Shown here piece after piece: positions 25,001 through 37,100 of a stretch of 64,000 nt of DNA (position 1 is its first letter; each line of letters opens with the position of its first letter). The stretch is from assembly GCF_024713975.1 (NCBI RefSeq), contig NC_091093.1, forward strand, positions 20,866,001-20,930,000, written 5' to 3'. The notes beneath the pieces are model-generated. The model saw only the letters and a program-made list of their open reading frames with translations, was not told the DNA's origin and did no database searches. The position numbers were made by a program, and so were the translations under genes. The stretch comes from Paralichthys olivaceus. Taxonomy: Eukaryota; Chordata; Actinopteri; Pleuronectiformes; Paralichthyidae.

Positions 25001-28000
25001 CTAGTTAGTTCAAGTTCGGGAGCAGGGCCACGCCTCCACCACTCCTGTCAAGCTCACAAATTCCCATTCAACCATGATGCTCTGTTTGTCTCAGATTTCT
25101 CAACCCACCCTTCATCCATTTATCATTCTACCTCATTCCTCCCTCTGCTCGCCCACATCCCTTCATCCTCTCTTATTCAGTTTGGTGCACATCTCTCACA
25201 TGGGTCATTAAAGGTACTGGTATGGGGGGCACGTATGGGGACAATGATGTCTGAGATGGAACACTGACAATGAGTTTCCTTCCACACAGTCACCAGTGCA
25301 TCCTCCCAGACCAGCCTGTGAGACACATCTTCACCTCAGACCTTTCCCTCAACTTCCAATATCCCTTCAAACCTTAAAATCTTTCTTCGGATCAACTTTT
25401 AGACAATCAATAAATCAATGAATAACTTCAGCTACTATCAAATCGAATCAAAATCCTGTCAGGTAGTTTAGTCTATAGTGGAACACTGTATTTGTGTCTC
25501 TTTACTAACCAAACCTTCAGTAGAGCTCAGTGTGGTGTGTAACAGTCAGATGTTGTGCTCAGTTAAGGATGTGGAGAGTTTGGGGATTTCCTGCAGGCCT
25601 CGTTTGCTCTGCAGAATATCATATCAGATTCTCTGCAGGAGCCACTGGGGTCCTGCATTTGTACTCACATTTGCAGTAACTACAGTATCGGGTATTTGAA
25701 AAACTAAATTCACATGGGAATTAAGTCTTAACAGATCAATTGAATTCATTTCCAAACTATAAATGTGATAATTATTATTGTTAATAATACTATTTGGTCA
25801 ATCCAAGGAATAACAGCTAATTCCCTCGTCGTTGTTTTTCTCATCAGGGCTGATAACTGGCGTGTTGACACTGGATCAGAGCCATCTCAACACAATGGCC
25901 TGTCCCCATTCGGCAAGGTCTGAGTACAAATAGCACAGGGCTAAATTTCCATTCTCAGAATTACAGATAAGTGTCTTAAAATGTTAACTTCCATTGCATG
26001 ATCAAGGCGTCTTCAAGAATGTGTAAAACGAAAAATATCTTCACTTACACAACTGACAACGCCTTTTTCTGGTGCAATGTGTCTCAATCAATTACAAGAA
26101 CAACATGATTTTTACTTACTAATATGTTTATCCTAGTAGATAAGAAAATTGAATTGTAGATATAAAGTGTTTTTTTTCATGTTTTATTAATCATAGTGTG
26201 TTTTCCCTCACCAGCGACTGATAGTGGAGATGAACCGGCTGGGAATGCTGATTGACCTGGCTCATGTGACTGTTGCAGTCATGAACCAGGTGCTAGATAT
26301 GTCTAGAGCTCCCGTTATCTTCAGCCACTCCTCTGCCTACAGCGTCTGTCCACATAAGAGGAACGTCCCTGATGATGTTCTCAAGAGAGTCGTGAGTCAC
26401 TGTCTGTGTGTGTGTGAGTGTGTGTGTGTGTGAGTGTGTGAGTGTGTGTGAACTATAGTCTAATAATTCGATTCTCTCCCATAACGTTTTTACCATCCTC
26501 ACATATATGCAAACCTCACCATAGTTTTGACCATAGACTGTATTTAAAGATGGACGACATGACTGCTCCTGAAAAGTGAGGCCAGTGTCTTGACCACCCC
26601 CTAGTTGTTGGCTGATATTTGATGTAACATGTTTTTGATTAGTTATTTGATGCTATCAAAAACTTGGTGAAATGATATTTTTTCTGGGTAGTGGAAGGAA
26701 GTGCAGATACATTATCTACTTCATTTACCATTTAGTTGCCTTGACGAGCACATAGCTCTGGTGTACTCATGATTCTCATGTTGAACAGCACACGGCTGAA
26801 TGTTACTGAGCTATTATTGACATTGAAGTGATTTGTTAATGGAGAAGCAGTCCCGTTAACGATTCCACGGAAGCTGTAGACAACTATGAAAACACAAGCT
26901 ACCTTCCCTGCTCACTATCTCAGATAACTAACATGCTCAGAAAGCTCTTTATGGCACGAAGGCCTTGAAGCAGCTGTAAACCGTCACCTTGTGTCCACTT
27001 ATACTGATATAATGAAGGCAAGTTCCTGTTCAATGGCAATTGAAGGAGGATTGTTGTGCAGTGGTGTTAAATTACAACAGCTCCAATCAGGCACTCTAAC
27101 AGACAAGAACATGGAGGTCAATACCCTCATGTACTTGGATCACAGTGAGTTGGAACACATCTCGATTTCTCTCGGTCACTGCAGGGTCTCGTGTCAAAGC
27201 AGAAATCACACTGTCTCTCTTCATGTCCCATCCTGTCTGTCTCTGCAGAATCAAACCAGAGGAATCGTCATGGTGAACTTCTACAACGACTATGTGACCT
27301 GCAGCAAGACCGCGAAGGTCTCGGATGTCGCTGGTAAATTAAACCGTTATGATGATGATGATGATGATGATGAAACCCACTGTAAACCTGGTTGAATATT
27401 AACTGTTATTCTCTATAAAACCCATGTTGATGCACTTTAATCTCTGTTTACTGCTGTCACTGTAGATCACTTTGACCATATCAAGAAAGTGGCCGGGGCG
27501 GGAATCATCGGATTTGGGGGAGATTACGATGGAGTTACCAGGTTAGTACAGAAAGAATTCCTACATTAACTTAGAGTCCAGAAAAGGCAATTTCCAGAAA
27601 GTAGCTGTTTATTACGAGCAATGAATGGGATCTGACATCATCCCACAATTTTGGCAGATTAAAAAAATTAAGGCTATTTAGATATTTCTGTTTTTGTTCT
27701 TGCTTATAAAAGACTTAACATGACAGTTATGTGTCACTAGTAGGAAGTAAAATCCTCCTTCCTTCAGATTACCAGAGGGTTTGGAGGATGTGTCCAAGGT
27801 CCCCAATCTGGTGGCTGAACTGCTGAGAAGAGGATGGACCGATGAAGAGGTTAAAGCTGCTCTGGGAAATAATCTGCTCCGTGTCATGAGAGAGGTCGAG
27901 AAGGTCAAGAGAAGACACAGACACACTCACTCACACACGTTTGAATTCATAATGAAGCTCTTCAACCAATAAAACGACACGGCTGACCAAACTAACAGTT

Positions 28001-29211
28001 CTAACCTGAACCCAAAACAAGTGGTAACCCTCAAAAAACTCATTAAGACTCTGAAACTATAGAAAGACATGAACAAATACAACCTTGAACTAGATATGTG
28101 TGTGTTTCTGATATCAGTTCATGCACCGTAGAAAAAAAGTTTTGATTTGCATATCAGCACAGAACTTAATTTCTTGCCAAGGGGAACTCAAGAAGGTTAA
28201 AACATCCTGGTCAGTCGAGTAGTTGCTGGAAACTGAGTCAGTAAAAACAGTTGCATATTGTTTGCGGCTGTGAAAGAGGTTTGTCTGAGAAAAGAACCTT
28301 GACGGCTATCTATGAGATAGGAAATTTATAACAGACAGCCTTAATTAAAAGCTGGGGGTGTAAAGTTTAGTGAAGACATGGGCGTGAACCAGGTTAAGAG
28401 CATCTGATGCACATCATGTGAGATGGAGAATGGAAAATCCCCATTTTTACAACCTGTGAAAATACAAGGTGGCTGTATGACTGCAGAGACGATCACATGA
28501 AGAGAGACATACTCTGCATTGACATTATGACACTATATCTATTAAATAACCCTTTGTCACAGGTTTTGTCAAACATTACACATCTTCAGTTGAATCACAA
28601 CTCGTAACGGAAGCTCGTGCTTTTTTAAATGTTTTTATTTCTGGATGAAAAGTAATTCCGTGACTTTCAGTGTGTCCATGGTTACCCTGCAAATGGGAAG
28701 GACTAGTATCTTTCAGATTCATTTAATCATAAAGAAAACTGTCCTAACACAAACCCTGATATTCTCCTGGAAACATTCATACAGCCTAAATGATTTCAAA
28801 TTATGTAAAAAACCTAGAGAATTTAAATGTGCTGGGACTGTTGAGCCTCAGCAGATGTACAGTATATGCTCTTTACTATCTCGTATTCAAAGAGTCAAAA
28901 GATTCAAATTTCTGGAGAGTGATTCCTGATAAAAACAGTGGGTGTTGGTGCTCTGGTAGCAGGTGGACGCTGTGAGAGAACACACACCTGTCACAGTGTT
29001 TGAGCGTCTGCTGGCTGACAGTCTTATGTTTGTGTGTCAGGTCCGTGACAGTCTGAGTGATGCGAGTCCAGATGATGTTCCTATTCCATATGAGGAGGTG
29101 AAGAACCCGTGCAGGACGAGCTTCGTGTTCTCCAGTGCCGGAGCCGTCCACTCCATCAATGCTCTGGCCCTGCTGCTCACACTAGCTCTGCAGGCTCTCC
29201 TCACAGTGTAA
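22031..29211 (+). CDS. dpep1: Membrane (renal-type) dipeptidase, probably dpep1, 10 coding exons
   Basis: Exons are 22031-22152, 23688-23814, 24279-24411, 24537-24687, 25848-25917, 26215-26391, 27249-27333, 27466-27541, 27768-27903 and 29041-29211. All are GT-AG and phase-matched, giving 415 aa (human DPEP1 is about 411). This is a zinc dipeptidase of the M19 family that splits dipeptides and cysteinyl-glycine or leukotriene D4 at the cell surface. An N-terminal signal peptide (about 1-21, ending ALA) is followed by the metal ligands: H42 and D44 in DGHND, E145 in GVEGGHS, H218 in DLAHV and H239 in FSHSSAYSV, plus D308 in GGDYDG. Spacing E-H-H (73 and 21) equals human. The C-terminus has small residues (SSAGA) then a hydrophobic tail ending ALLTV, a GPI-anchor signal. 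DPEP2/3 are alternatives, but neighbours favour dpep1. Confidence 0.92.
26400..26452. repeat. GT-rich tract just inside dpep1 intron 6
   Basis: Imperfect GT/GAGT repeats begin about 10-15 bases after the exon 6 donor (GTGAGTCAC at 26392). See finding on splice-site-adjacent repeats. Confidence 0.8.
26525..26725 (+). repeat. Dispersed repeat family B (ATAGACTGTATTTAAAGATGG), truncated copy
   Basis: Starts CCATAGACTGTATTTAAAG, ATGGACGACATGACTGCTCC, AAAAGTGAGGCCAGTG, and CACCCCCTAGTTG, then ends GTGGAAGGAAGTGCAGA. Related copies are at about 34655-35045 and 43937-44290. Confidence 0.65.
27348..27372. repeat. (GAT)n trinucleotide run
   Basis: A short GAT repeat in dpep1 intron 7, just 15 bases after the exon 7 donor. 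Read as coding it would give a poly-Asp stretch, but the donor at 27334 precedes it. Confidence 0.85.
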
Positions 29212-29631
29212 ATGATTGAGTCCGTTTGTCCATGTATACATGTGCAATCAGAAACACTGAAACGCTGCAGGTTAAATTGGGTTCAACAGCTTGTTTCTTT
29301 TTCTCGATTTTTTAATGGACTTCAACAGGTTTGATTCAGTTACACTAGTGTCACAGTTATCATGAATACAAAACAGAAATGATCACTTCAAGTTGAACTT
29401 GATCAGGCCTGAGAAAAACTCTCATCTGTATTCATGAAACCATCAAAAGATGATCAGGACATGAAGACAAAAACACAAAAAAACAGTCCTCAACACCAGC
29501 ATGTCCCTATTTCTAGGAGAAGCGCTCTATCTAGTGGTCTGAGAGGGTAATACATCCGAGAGTTTACACCTTTTAAAAACATGACATTTTTTAATTCCAA
29601 CGGTTTTCACATCAAAATCATATTTTGGACA

Positions 29632-29637
29632 AATAAA
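29632..29637 (+). terminator. Polyadenylation signal of dpep1
   Basis: AATAAA 420 bases after the dpep1 stop codon. A second AATAAA-type sequence near 29723 is an alternative. Choice between them is not possible from sequence alone. Confidence 0.45.
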
Positions 29638-29783
29638 CATAAGATAATTCAAAAATGTAAAATTCGTTTTTAACTATATGAATCAAACAAATGTTGTTTG
29701 CACACTGAAAGTGAATTATTGTGAAATAAATTGTAAAAACACAATAATATCTCCTGAAGGCTGAGGCAGTAGTATGTTTTTGT

Positions 29784-29784
<1 letters not shown>

Positions 29785-29828
<44 letters not shown>
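29785..29828. repeat. (CA)n microsatellite
   Basis: CA run of about 22 units downstream of dpep1. Confidence 0.95.
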
Positions 29829-29832
<4 letters not shown>

Positions 29833-29839
29833 ACAGATG

Positions 29840-31072
29840 AAACCATTAAAAGAAATTCAATGTCAAATTTAACAAATATGAATTCAAGGACAGAACCACA
29901 GGACTGAGAGGGGATTCACGTTTTGTCTACCAGCTACAGTCTGTTCACTTGTAATGTAACTTTTTTTTTTTCAACAGAGAAAGCTATTATAAAAAAAAAA
30001 CCCTTTGAAAAACCTGTTGGCAACCATCATCTGGTTTGTACGTGCTGTTCATTTTCCACATTGAGTTCAATACTTTGTGAAGTGAAATGTTCTGATTTCA
30101 GAGCTTGTTAGGGATAAGTTAAGGAATAAATTAGGGCTGGGCAATAAAGTAAAAAAATGATATCAAATCGATATTGATAATTATCACAACTGTCACATTA
30201 TTATTTTGTTTCATTCAAACACTGATTTTTGTTTTTGAGTGAAGATTGTGGTTTTAAACTCTTCTTTACGAGCAGAGTCTGAGGTAGATGAATGATGTGT
30301 TTTACCTCCTCGCTGTGCAGGCACAACACACACGACATATATCAATATATTTATTGGACTTAAGTTTTATTCTTATCGATAAAAAATATATTGTGATTGT
30401 CTCATTGTAGGATAACGATCCCTTGTGCCAGTGACCAGCATATACTTTAGCACCCTCTTGTGTGCTTCCTGGGTATAACACAAGACTTCCACGATGACAG
30501 CATTAACCACTCTTGTGTTTCCTCTCAGCAGAGACACTGCTGGTGAATCAGATGAATAGACTTAATGAAAAGTGCATGAGTTGCTAAGAAATGGACAAAG
30601 GGCTGATGCTCACATGATCCCATGATGATTTACAGCAGCTGCACGGTGGAGCCAGCTTCTCTGGGAAAACTAAAAAAATGAGAAACAAGCAGCGTGACCT
30701 CAACTGGACTTTCCAGAGGAGTGTTAACCATTTAAAAAAAGGAATATACAACACAAAGAGAAAACTTGCACAGTCACAGTTCAGATGAGACTTTTCTAGA
30801 CCCCAAAAGAGCCGAATCCACAGGAGTAAATATCAACACACTGTAACAACTTCAAGTGTAAGACACAACAGGAAGATACTGGTATTTCGCTGAAAACAAA
30901 CTTGGAGTTATTGCTCTCAAGCGCAACGCATCCAAGCTGAGGCCAGTTCTTCTGCAGAGTTATGAGCATCCAGTGCCTGAGACAACAATTCACTAAAGGA
31001 TGAAGGTAAACCATCAGAGGTAAGAAGGAGGAGGGATATTCCACATTTGCACAGAGGAGGATCCAGAGGTTC
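29840..31072. other. Interval between the convergent dpep1 and slc22a31 3' ends
   Basis: The two genes are transcribed toward each other. The interval holds a repeat at about 30128-30425 and presumably the 3' UTR of the transporter just left of 31073. No canonical AATAAA on the minus strand close to 31073 was found, apart from one inside the repeat near 30349. Confidence 0.5.
30128..30425 (+). repeat. GGGCTGGGCAATA-type dispersed repeat
   Basis: Starts TTAGGGCTGGGCAATAAAGT, with ATCGATATTGATAATTATCA, CATATATCAATATATTTATT and CTTATCGATAAAAAATATAT. This wording marks a non-autonomous repeat common in fish. A terminal piece of the same family lies at about 21465-21520 in the opposite orientation. 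Confidence 0.55.
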
Positions 31073-33318
31073 TTAAGAAACAACCACCCTCTGCATCTCA
31101 TTGTCTTGGCCCTGGGTTTCACTGCTCGACAGCAGAGGGGAGTGAGCCGGCACAGAAATCCGATACGGCAAATTCTCTTTAGTCAAAATCTTCCTGGTGG
31201 CGGAAACCAAGCGGGAATAGCTGTCTGGGTTGTACGACGACAGAGGGGGTCGGGTGCACAGCAGAGGTAGGTTGTCCCTGTCAGGCCGGGACAGAAAGAG
31301 CGGAGGCCGCCTCTGGTTCTCGCCCTCCTTCAGGGAGTCTGGGAGCGGCTTGCGTTTGCTTTCAGGAAGCAGCATTATGCAGAGGACGGAGAGGACAGCG
31401 AAGGAGGCAAAAATGACATGGTGGAGGAAGTAGCCGCTGTTGTTCTGGAGCTCCATCAGGGAGGAGGCGGCCATGCCGACACATCCCGCTGCCAGCACCA
31501 GGCCGAGGCAACCACCTCTGACAGAAGGCAGAGACAAACATTCATTCACACCAAGCACAGTTTAGTGTTCTCTATTGATCTAATCTCAATCTGCATGTTT
31601 TGGGACTGCACAAGGAATCAGGAGTACCCAGAGAAAACTATGCAAACAAACTGAGAACATGAAAAATCCAAACAGGAAGTTTGAATCTTCTAGCTGGGAG
31701 ATGTTCTTTTAAAAATGAGTGAGAAATATATTTCAACAAAGATTTTTAAAAGGGAACATTTTCTAAAACAGATGGACATGGTCGTTTCTCGAAAACGTAA
31801 TTAAATCAAGAGTAAAATGTAAAATTGTTGAGGACTATTTTTAGCCATGGATGAACATTCATTCATCAGTTTATTCAATTACATAGGGATTGCTTCTTAG
31901 TGAGATCAATTCAATACTTGTTTCTTTCATGGAAACTTCTTGACTTAGTGTCTTAAGTTTTTAAACAGTGCTGGATAAACTGACACTCACCGAATGACAG
32001 TGGGCATCACCTCACAGGCGAAGAACACACTGAGCATAGCGAGAGCCTGAGAGAACAGCAGCCCCACGACAGAGAACACCAACACCAGGCCTCCACGCAG
32101 GTCTGACACACAGAGAGGACAAACTGTCATCAACCCCAGAGACGACCAATCAGCAGCACAGTTCATCATTCTCTTCATTGATTGGATCAGCACAGCATAA
32201 ACATTTTATTTTCAATATGAATCTAGGATATATAGAACCAGAGAATGAGAAACTGATTTGTAGAGTTTGTTCAAATTTATATATATATACACACTTTATA
32301 TTCTTAGTATATAATTTTACTGTGGTACTATATATATATATAGTATAATTTAATAATCATCAGAATTAACAGATATGTAGGAAGTGTGCTGCATTTGTGT
32401 ATATTCATAAGGAAATCTGAATTATATATGTATAGACTAACATAAATACTGTTTATACACAGGTATAGTATACAATATGATGTGAATACAAGAATTATAT
32501 GTTTATGATATATAGATCATTTCAAAATAAGTGAAATGAAGTGTGAATGTTGAAGTAAAATATTACGTGACTACAGATGTGACTTACACTGAGTGAGGGC
32601 CAGCAGCAGCAGTGACGACAGTCCGGTGATGATAGCGGACAGCAGGAGAATACCACGACGACCAAAGCGATTGACGGACAAACAGATGAAGATGCAGGCC
32701 AGCACTCCGGTGATGACTCTGAGGAAGTAGCTGAAGTAGAAGTTGGTGGAGTAACTGTGCAGGTTTCTGGTGAAACAGTACTGAATGCCTGTTCCTATCA
32801 ACCTGGAGGAGAGAGACCAGGGAGGGAAACCTCAGAAACAAGAGACCGGATCTGCTTTAAACACATCGTGTGACTCAAAGCTTAAAAATCATTCTTTTGT
32901 CGTACATCATCATCTCACTTTCCATCTTTAAAGGGACAATTCAATTGGGAAATCAGTGAGGTGAGAAAGATTTCATCTGGATTCACATGATGAAAAACTC
33001 ACAGAGTGAAGCTGAGGATGAGGCAGTTTTTCCAGATAACACGAGTCCCACGCAGCTCCAGAACTGAGTGGTAGCTCGGGCGACAGTCTTCCCCATATGC
33101 TGAATCTATCTCTAAAATAGAGGGGGAAGGGGATTCAACCATTTTACAAATTTAATCTTAATTTTGAGTGGTCTGTCAATGTAGGAGAAAAACCCTTATG
33201 TCTTTGGCTCTGTATAAAATGATGTCTAGATATGAGAGATGTTTATTTTCTTGCGAGTTTATGCAACAAATGAAATAAATTACTTCAAGTAAAGTTTGAT
33301 GACTGTGGCCAAAGCTCT

Positions 33319-33385
<67 letters not shown>

Positions 33386-34146
33386 TGTAAGTACCTGACA
33401 GCACAGTTTCACCGGGGTAGATTTCGTCTCGCAGACAAACACCATTTCTGGTGGAAAATTCCTGGAAGCTCCTCTTCACCTGAGGGATCTGAGCGGTGGC
33501 CAGCAGCCAGCGAGGAGACTCAGGAAAAACTGACGCACAGCTGAGCAAAACAAATCCTGTTGTCAGAGCTCAAACAGTCTAACATCGAAAAGGATGGGTT
33601 TCTAAATCTAATCTGTCTGTCTACTGGTACAACATCAATACAGACACGAGGAGAACATGCACACAAAGAACCGGGATTCCAACAAATAACCTTCTTAATT
33701 TGAGGCCACAGTGGTAACCACTGACTAGGGTCAGGCTTTATAGGTTATAGGTTTATAGGTTACTCATGCAAAGTAAAGAGTAGATAAGACTCATTATCAT
33801 ATACAAATGATGCTACAGACACTCACTTCCTGAAGCGTTTCAAAGGACTCTGGAGGCCTGAGGTTAATGGGATCGTTCCAGTCAAACCAAACAAAGTGCA
33901 AACTGAGCACACAGGTAAACAACAGTAAAATGAATACACACACCACCATCCCAGGCACATCAGACACCCACACATTTAGTTTTAATCTTCAACAAACTCA
34001 ATTTACAAACACTTTTTGCATAAAGTGAGAGCTGTTCTCTGGGGCCCAGTCACTTGACTGCTTTACTGTTGTTGCATCGCCCCTGCTCACTCTGAAGACT
34101 GAGATTATCCTTGCTCATTTATAATACCTAAGAATGCTTTAATAAT

Positions 34147-34182
<36 letters not shown>

Positions 34183-37100
34183 CTGCCTTAGTTTCAATGA
34201 GACACTAACTGAGTTTTGTTTAATGCTCCACCAATTATACGCACATGGTGTGGTGTGTGTCTGTGTATTTGATGTGTAAATTCTGCAGTCTGACTCACCA
34301 CCAATAGGAGAGCAGCAGGAGCAGAGGCAGCGTGATCACAGCCTGCAAAATGGGCCAATCTCGGCACAAAACGGCGATACCCGGCAACAGCAGCTCTGCA
34401 AACAGGGCAAAGAAGCCGCTGACCATGGCAACCATGAGACGATGGGGAGGATCACACAGCTCCAACCCTGAGAGGAGAGAGACAAACGTCAGTGGAGAAA
34501 TAACAGGAAAACTAATTCCTTTTGTCCGAAACCAAACCACTTCCTGTCAAAACGCGAAACCTTACACACACATAACTACTGGCTGTTATTGATGTGTTTT
34601 ATTTTGTATTGAAATTATTAAATGTTAGCCAACTGTCTAATCTTTTACAGCACAGATTAGCCTGACCCTGAAGTGAGCATCAAGAGCATCTTGATTGCCC
34701 CCTGGTGGCTGGCTGCAGTATAGGACATGGACCAAACTGAGAAGTCAGATGGTTTCTGTCTTTTTTAGTTGTTTTCGCACTGATGTATGTTCAAGTGCTG
34801 ATTTTTCTTCTGGAAGGTTTCTGGTTGTAATTAGTTGTTTGATGCAATAAAAACCTTTGGGGGGGAAACCTCATGATTGACAGCTGAGTCTGACTGTTCG
34901 ATACCGGGGCTCACCACCATCTCCAGTGATCTTTTAGACTCTGGTTTCAAATGATGTCCAAGTGAGAGAGGGCGGGACCTGTACCCAGGATATTTTGACT
35001 TCATATTTGCACAATGGGAGAGGCATTGTCCAGCTTTATAAACAGTCTTGAACTCACTCGATCTTTTGACACTTCTAAACGCTTCATTTTCTGTGAAGGA
35101 TTCATGGATTTTAAATTCACTTATAGTAGATTTCTATTTAAATACAAAAAGAAACCAAAATAAAATGAGTTACATTGACAGCATAATAATTATTGACAGT
35201 CAAACTAGTCCCTCATTTGCTTTTGTAGATTTGTGGAAGAAAAGGAAGTGCTGCATCTCTATGAGAACCGGACTTAACTTAGTTACGCAACACAGGACAA
35301 TCAAATCTCCTATAGTGTTGAGTCTGCTGGTTTAAAGCTAGAATCTGCACACTATCTGAAAATAAACACAAATGCAAGGTTCAGCAAGCAAGGAGATAAC
35401 GAACTCCAGACTCAGGTACTGAAGTAAACTTGTTTGTGAGCGTGTCCAGTTTCTCCTGAACTTTAACCTCCTTCCCTCCACAGCTGTGATTCTGTTTCTA
35501 GCTCCTCTCGGTGGAGAAGGCAAACGAGGAGCTCACTTCCTGCTCACTTCCTCTCTTGTTCAGCTCTGTCCTGCTATTGTTTCCTCCTCTCTGTGGACGA
35601 GTTATGCTGGCAGGACATCACTGAGGAAAGAAAATCGGGACTCACTCTCTCCCTGACCTCGCAGGAATGTGGGAGTGTGGTCTCATTTGATTAAAAGCAG
35701 AAAACGTGTGTTTCAGATGGGACCCTCCATTACCCAGTATCCCCTCCTCTCACACAGGAATGTGTGCTGTTCACGTAACTACATTCCCATGCTGCTTCAC
35801 TCTGGTGTTAGACAGTTCTAGAAATAAAACAAGCCGGGTGGTGGGGATACACGATGTTTCCTCTACCAGTCAGAGACGTCTCGTCACAGAGAGAGTCAGG
35901 ACAGCGGCACGGAGCTAAAGATTCGTCACAGAGACGTTGAAACCCTGTAAGATGACAGCTGAGATAAAAGATAAAGACCAACCAGCTGCCAGGCATGGCT
36001 CAGCACGACACACAAACACACACACACGCATACACACGCACACACAGTTAGTCATCAGCTGAAATTCACACACACAAAGTCAGACACACACCTGTGAAAA
36101 ACAGTGATCCAAGTCTGTATCTCATCTGCTCTAACTTGTAGCCAATGGCAACAGACGGTCTGTCATCGAGTTAAGATTCTATGAACACAGTAGAAATACG
36201 ACCCTGCAGTAGTATGCGTTCAATAACCAGAGCAGTTTCAGTGGACACACACGTCTTTCCACTCATATGAGGTCACTGTGACCTTTGACTACTGAAATCT
36301 AATCAGCTCATCTTTAAGTCCAAGTGAAAACGGGTCAAAATTTGAAGAAATTCCTCAAAGTCAGAAGTGAAGAAGATGCAACCAGAAAACAAGACGTCCA
36401 CGAACAAGCTCCTTCTGCATGTCTGTGATCAAAATATATTTCCCATTAACACAGATACATGTTTTACACTACGAGGTAATGATCCTGTACATGTATACAT
36501 GCAGGGGTTTGAAATGACCCAAATAGATATAGAATAGTTTTTCTAAATTCCCAATGTCATTTTGATTATTTCAATCACTATTTGATTATTAGCTTGGTGG
36601 AAATAAAGGTTGCTTCTTCTGTAGATCCAAAGATTCTGTTGTCAAAACCTATTTCAGCTGCAGTGTGACCAGAGATCAAAACTGCTTCTGATAACAGATT
36701 TTTGAACTAAAGAGAGTTGTGCAAATGTTCCAACGATTCAGTTTGATCACTAAAGTATTTGCTTTAATTTGCTTGTAATGAGAAAAGCCCCAGTGGTCAC
36801 ATGTTGTGCTTTAGGTTGGTGTGTTTGAGCCTCGGCTATTTCCTCCAAGTTTAATGCAGTTCAACTGACAGTCTGACTCAGTGTAGGACGAGGGGTTAAA
36901 AACACTTAGAAATTGATAACTGTATTTTTTATCATTTTTAACGGTCATGCTTGTATGAATGATGGCCAACCTTTTTTTTTATTTACAGTATAATATGCTC
37001 TGATATGATGCTCTCTGAGGTTTCTGAGTTTCTTTGATAGTTTTACCTTATTCTCGACGCTGATTTGCCATTTTTCAGATTATCCTCAGATTCACCCACA

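Noticed and set aside
26991-27395. 134-codon frame with a poly-Asp end around dpep1 exon 7
   Set aside because: Only 27249-27333 is exon; the start is intron and the Asp run is a GAT microsatellite after the donor.
33176-33548. Overlapping frames through the GT repeat on both strands
   Set aside because: Only the part 33395-33540 on the minus strand is real (slc22a31 exon 5); the rest is microsatellite.
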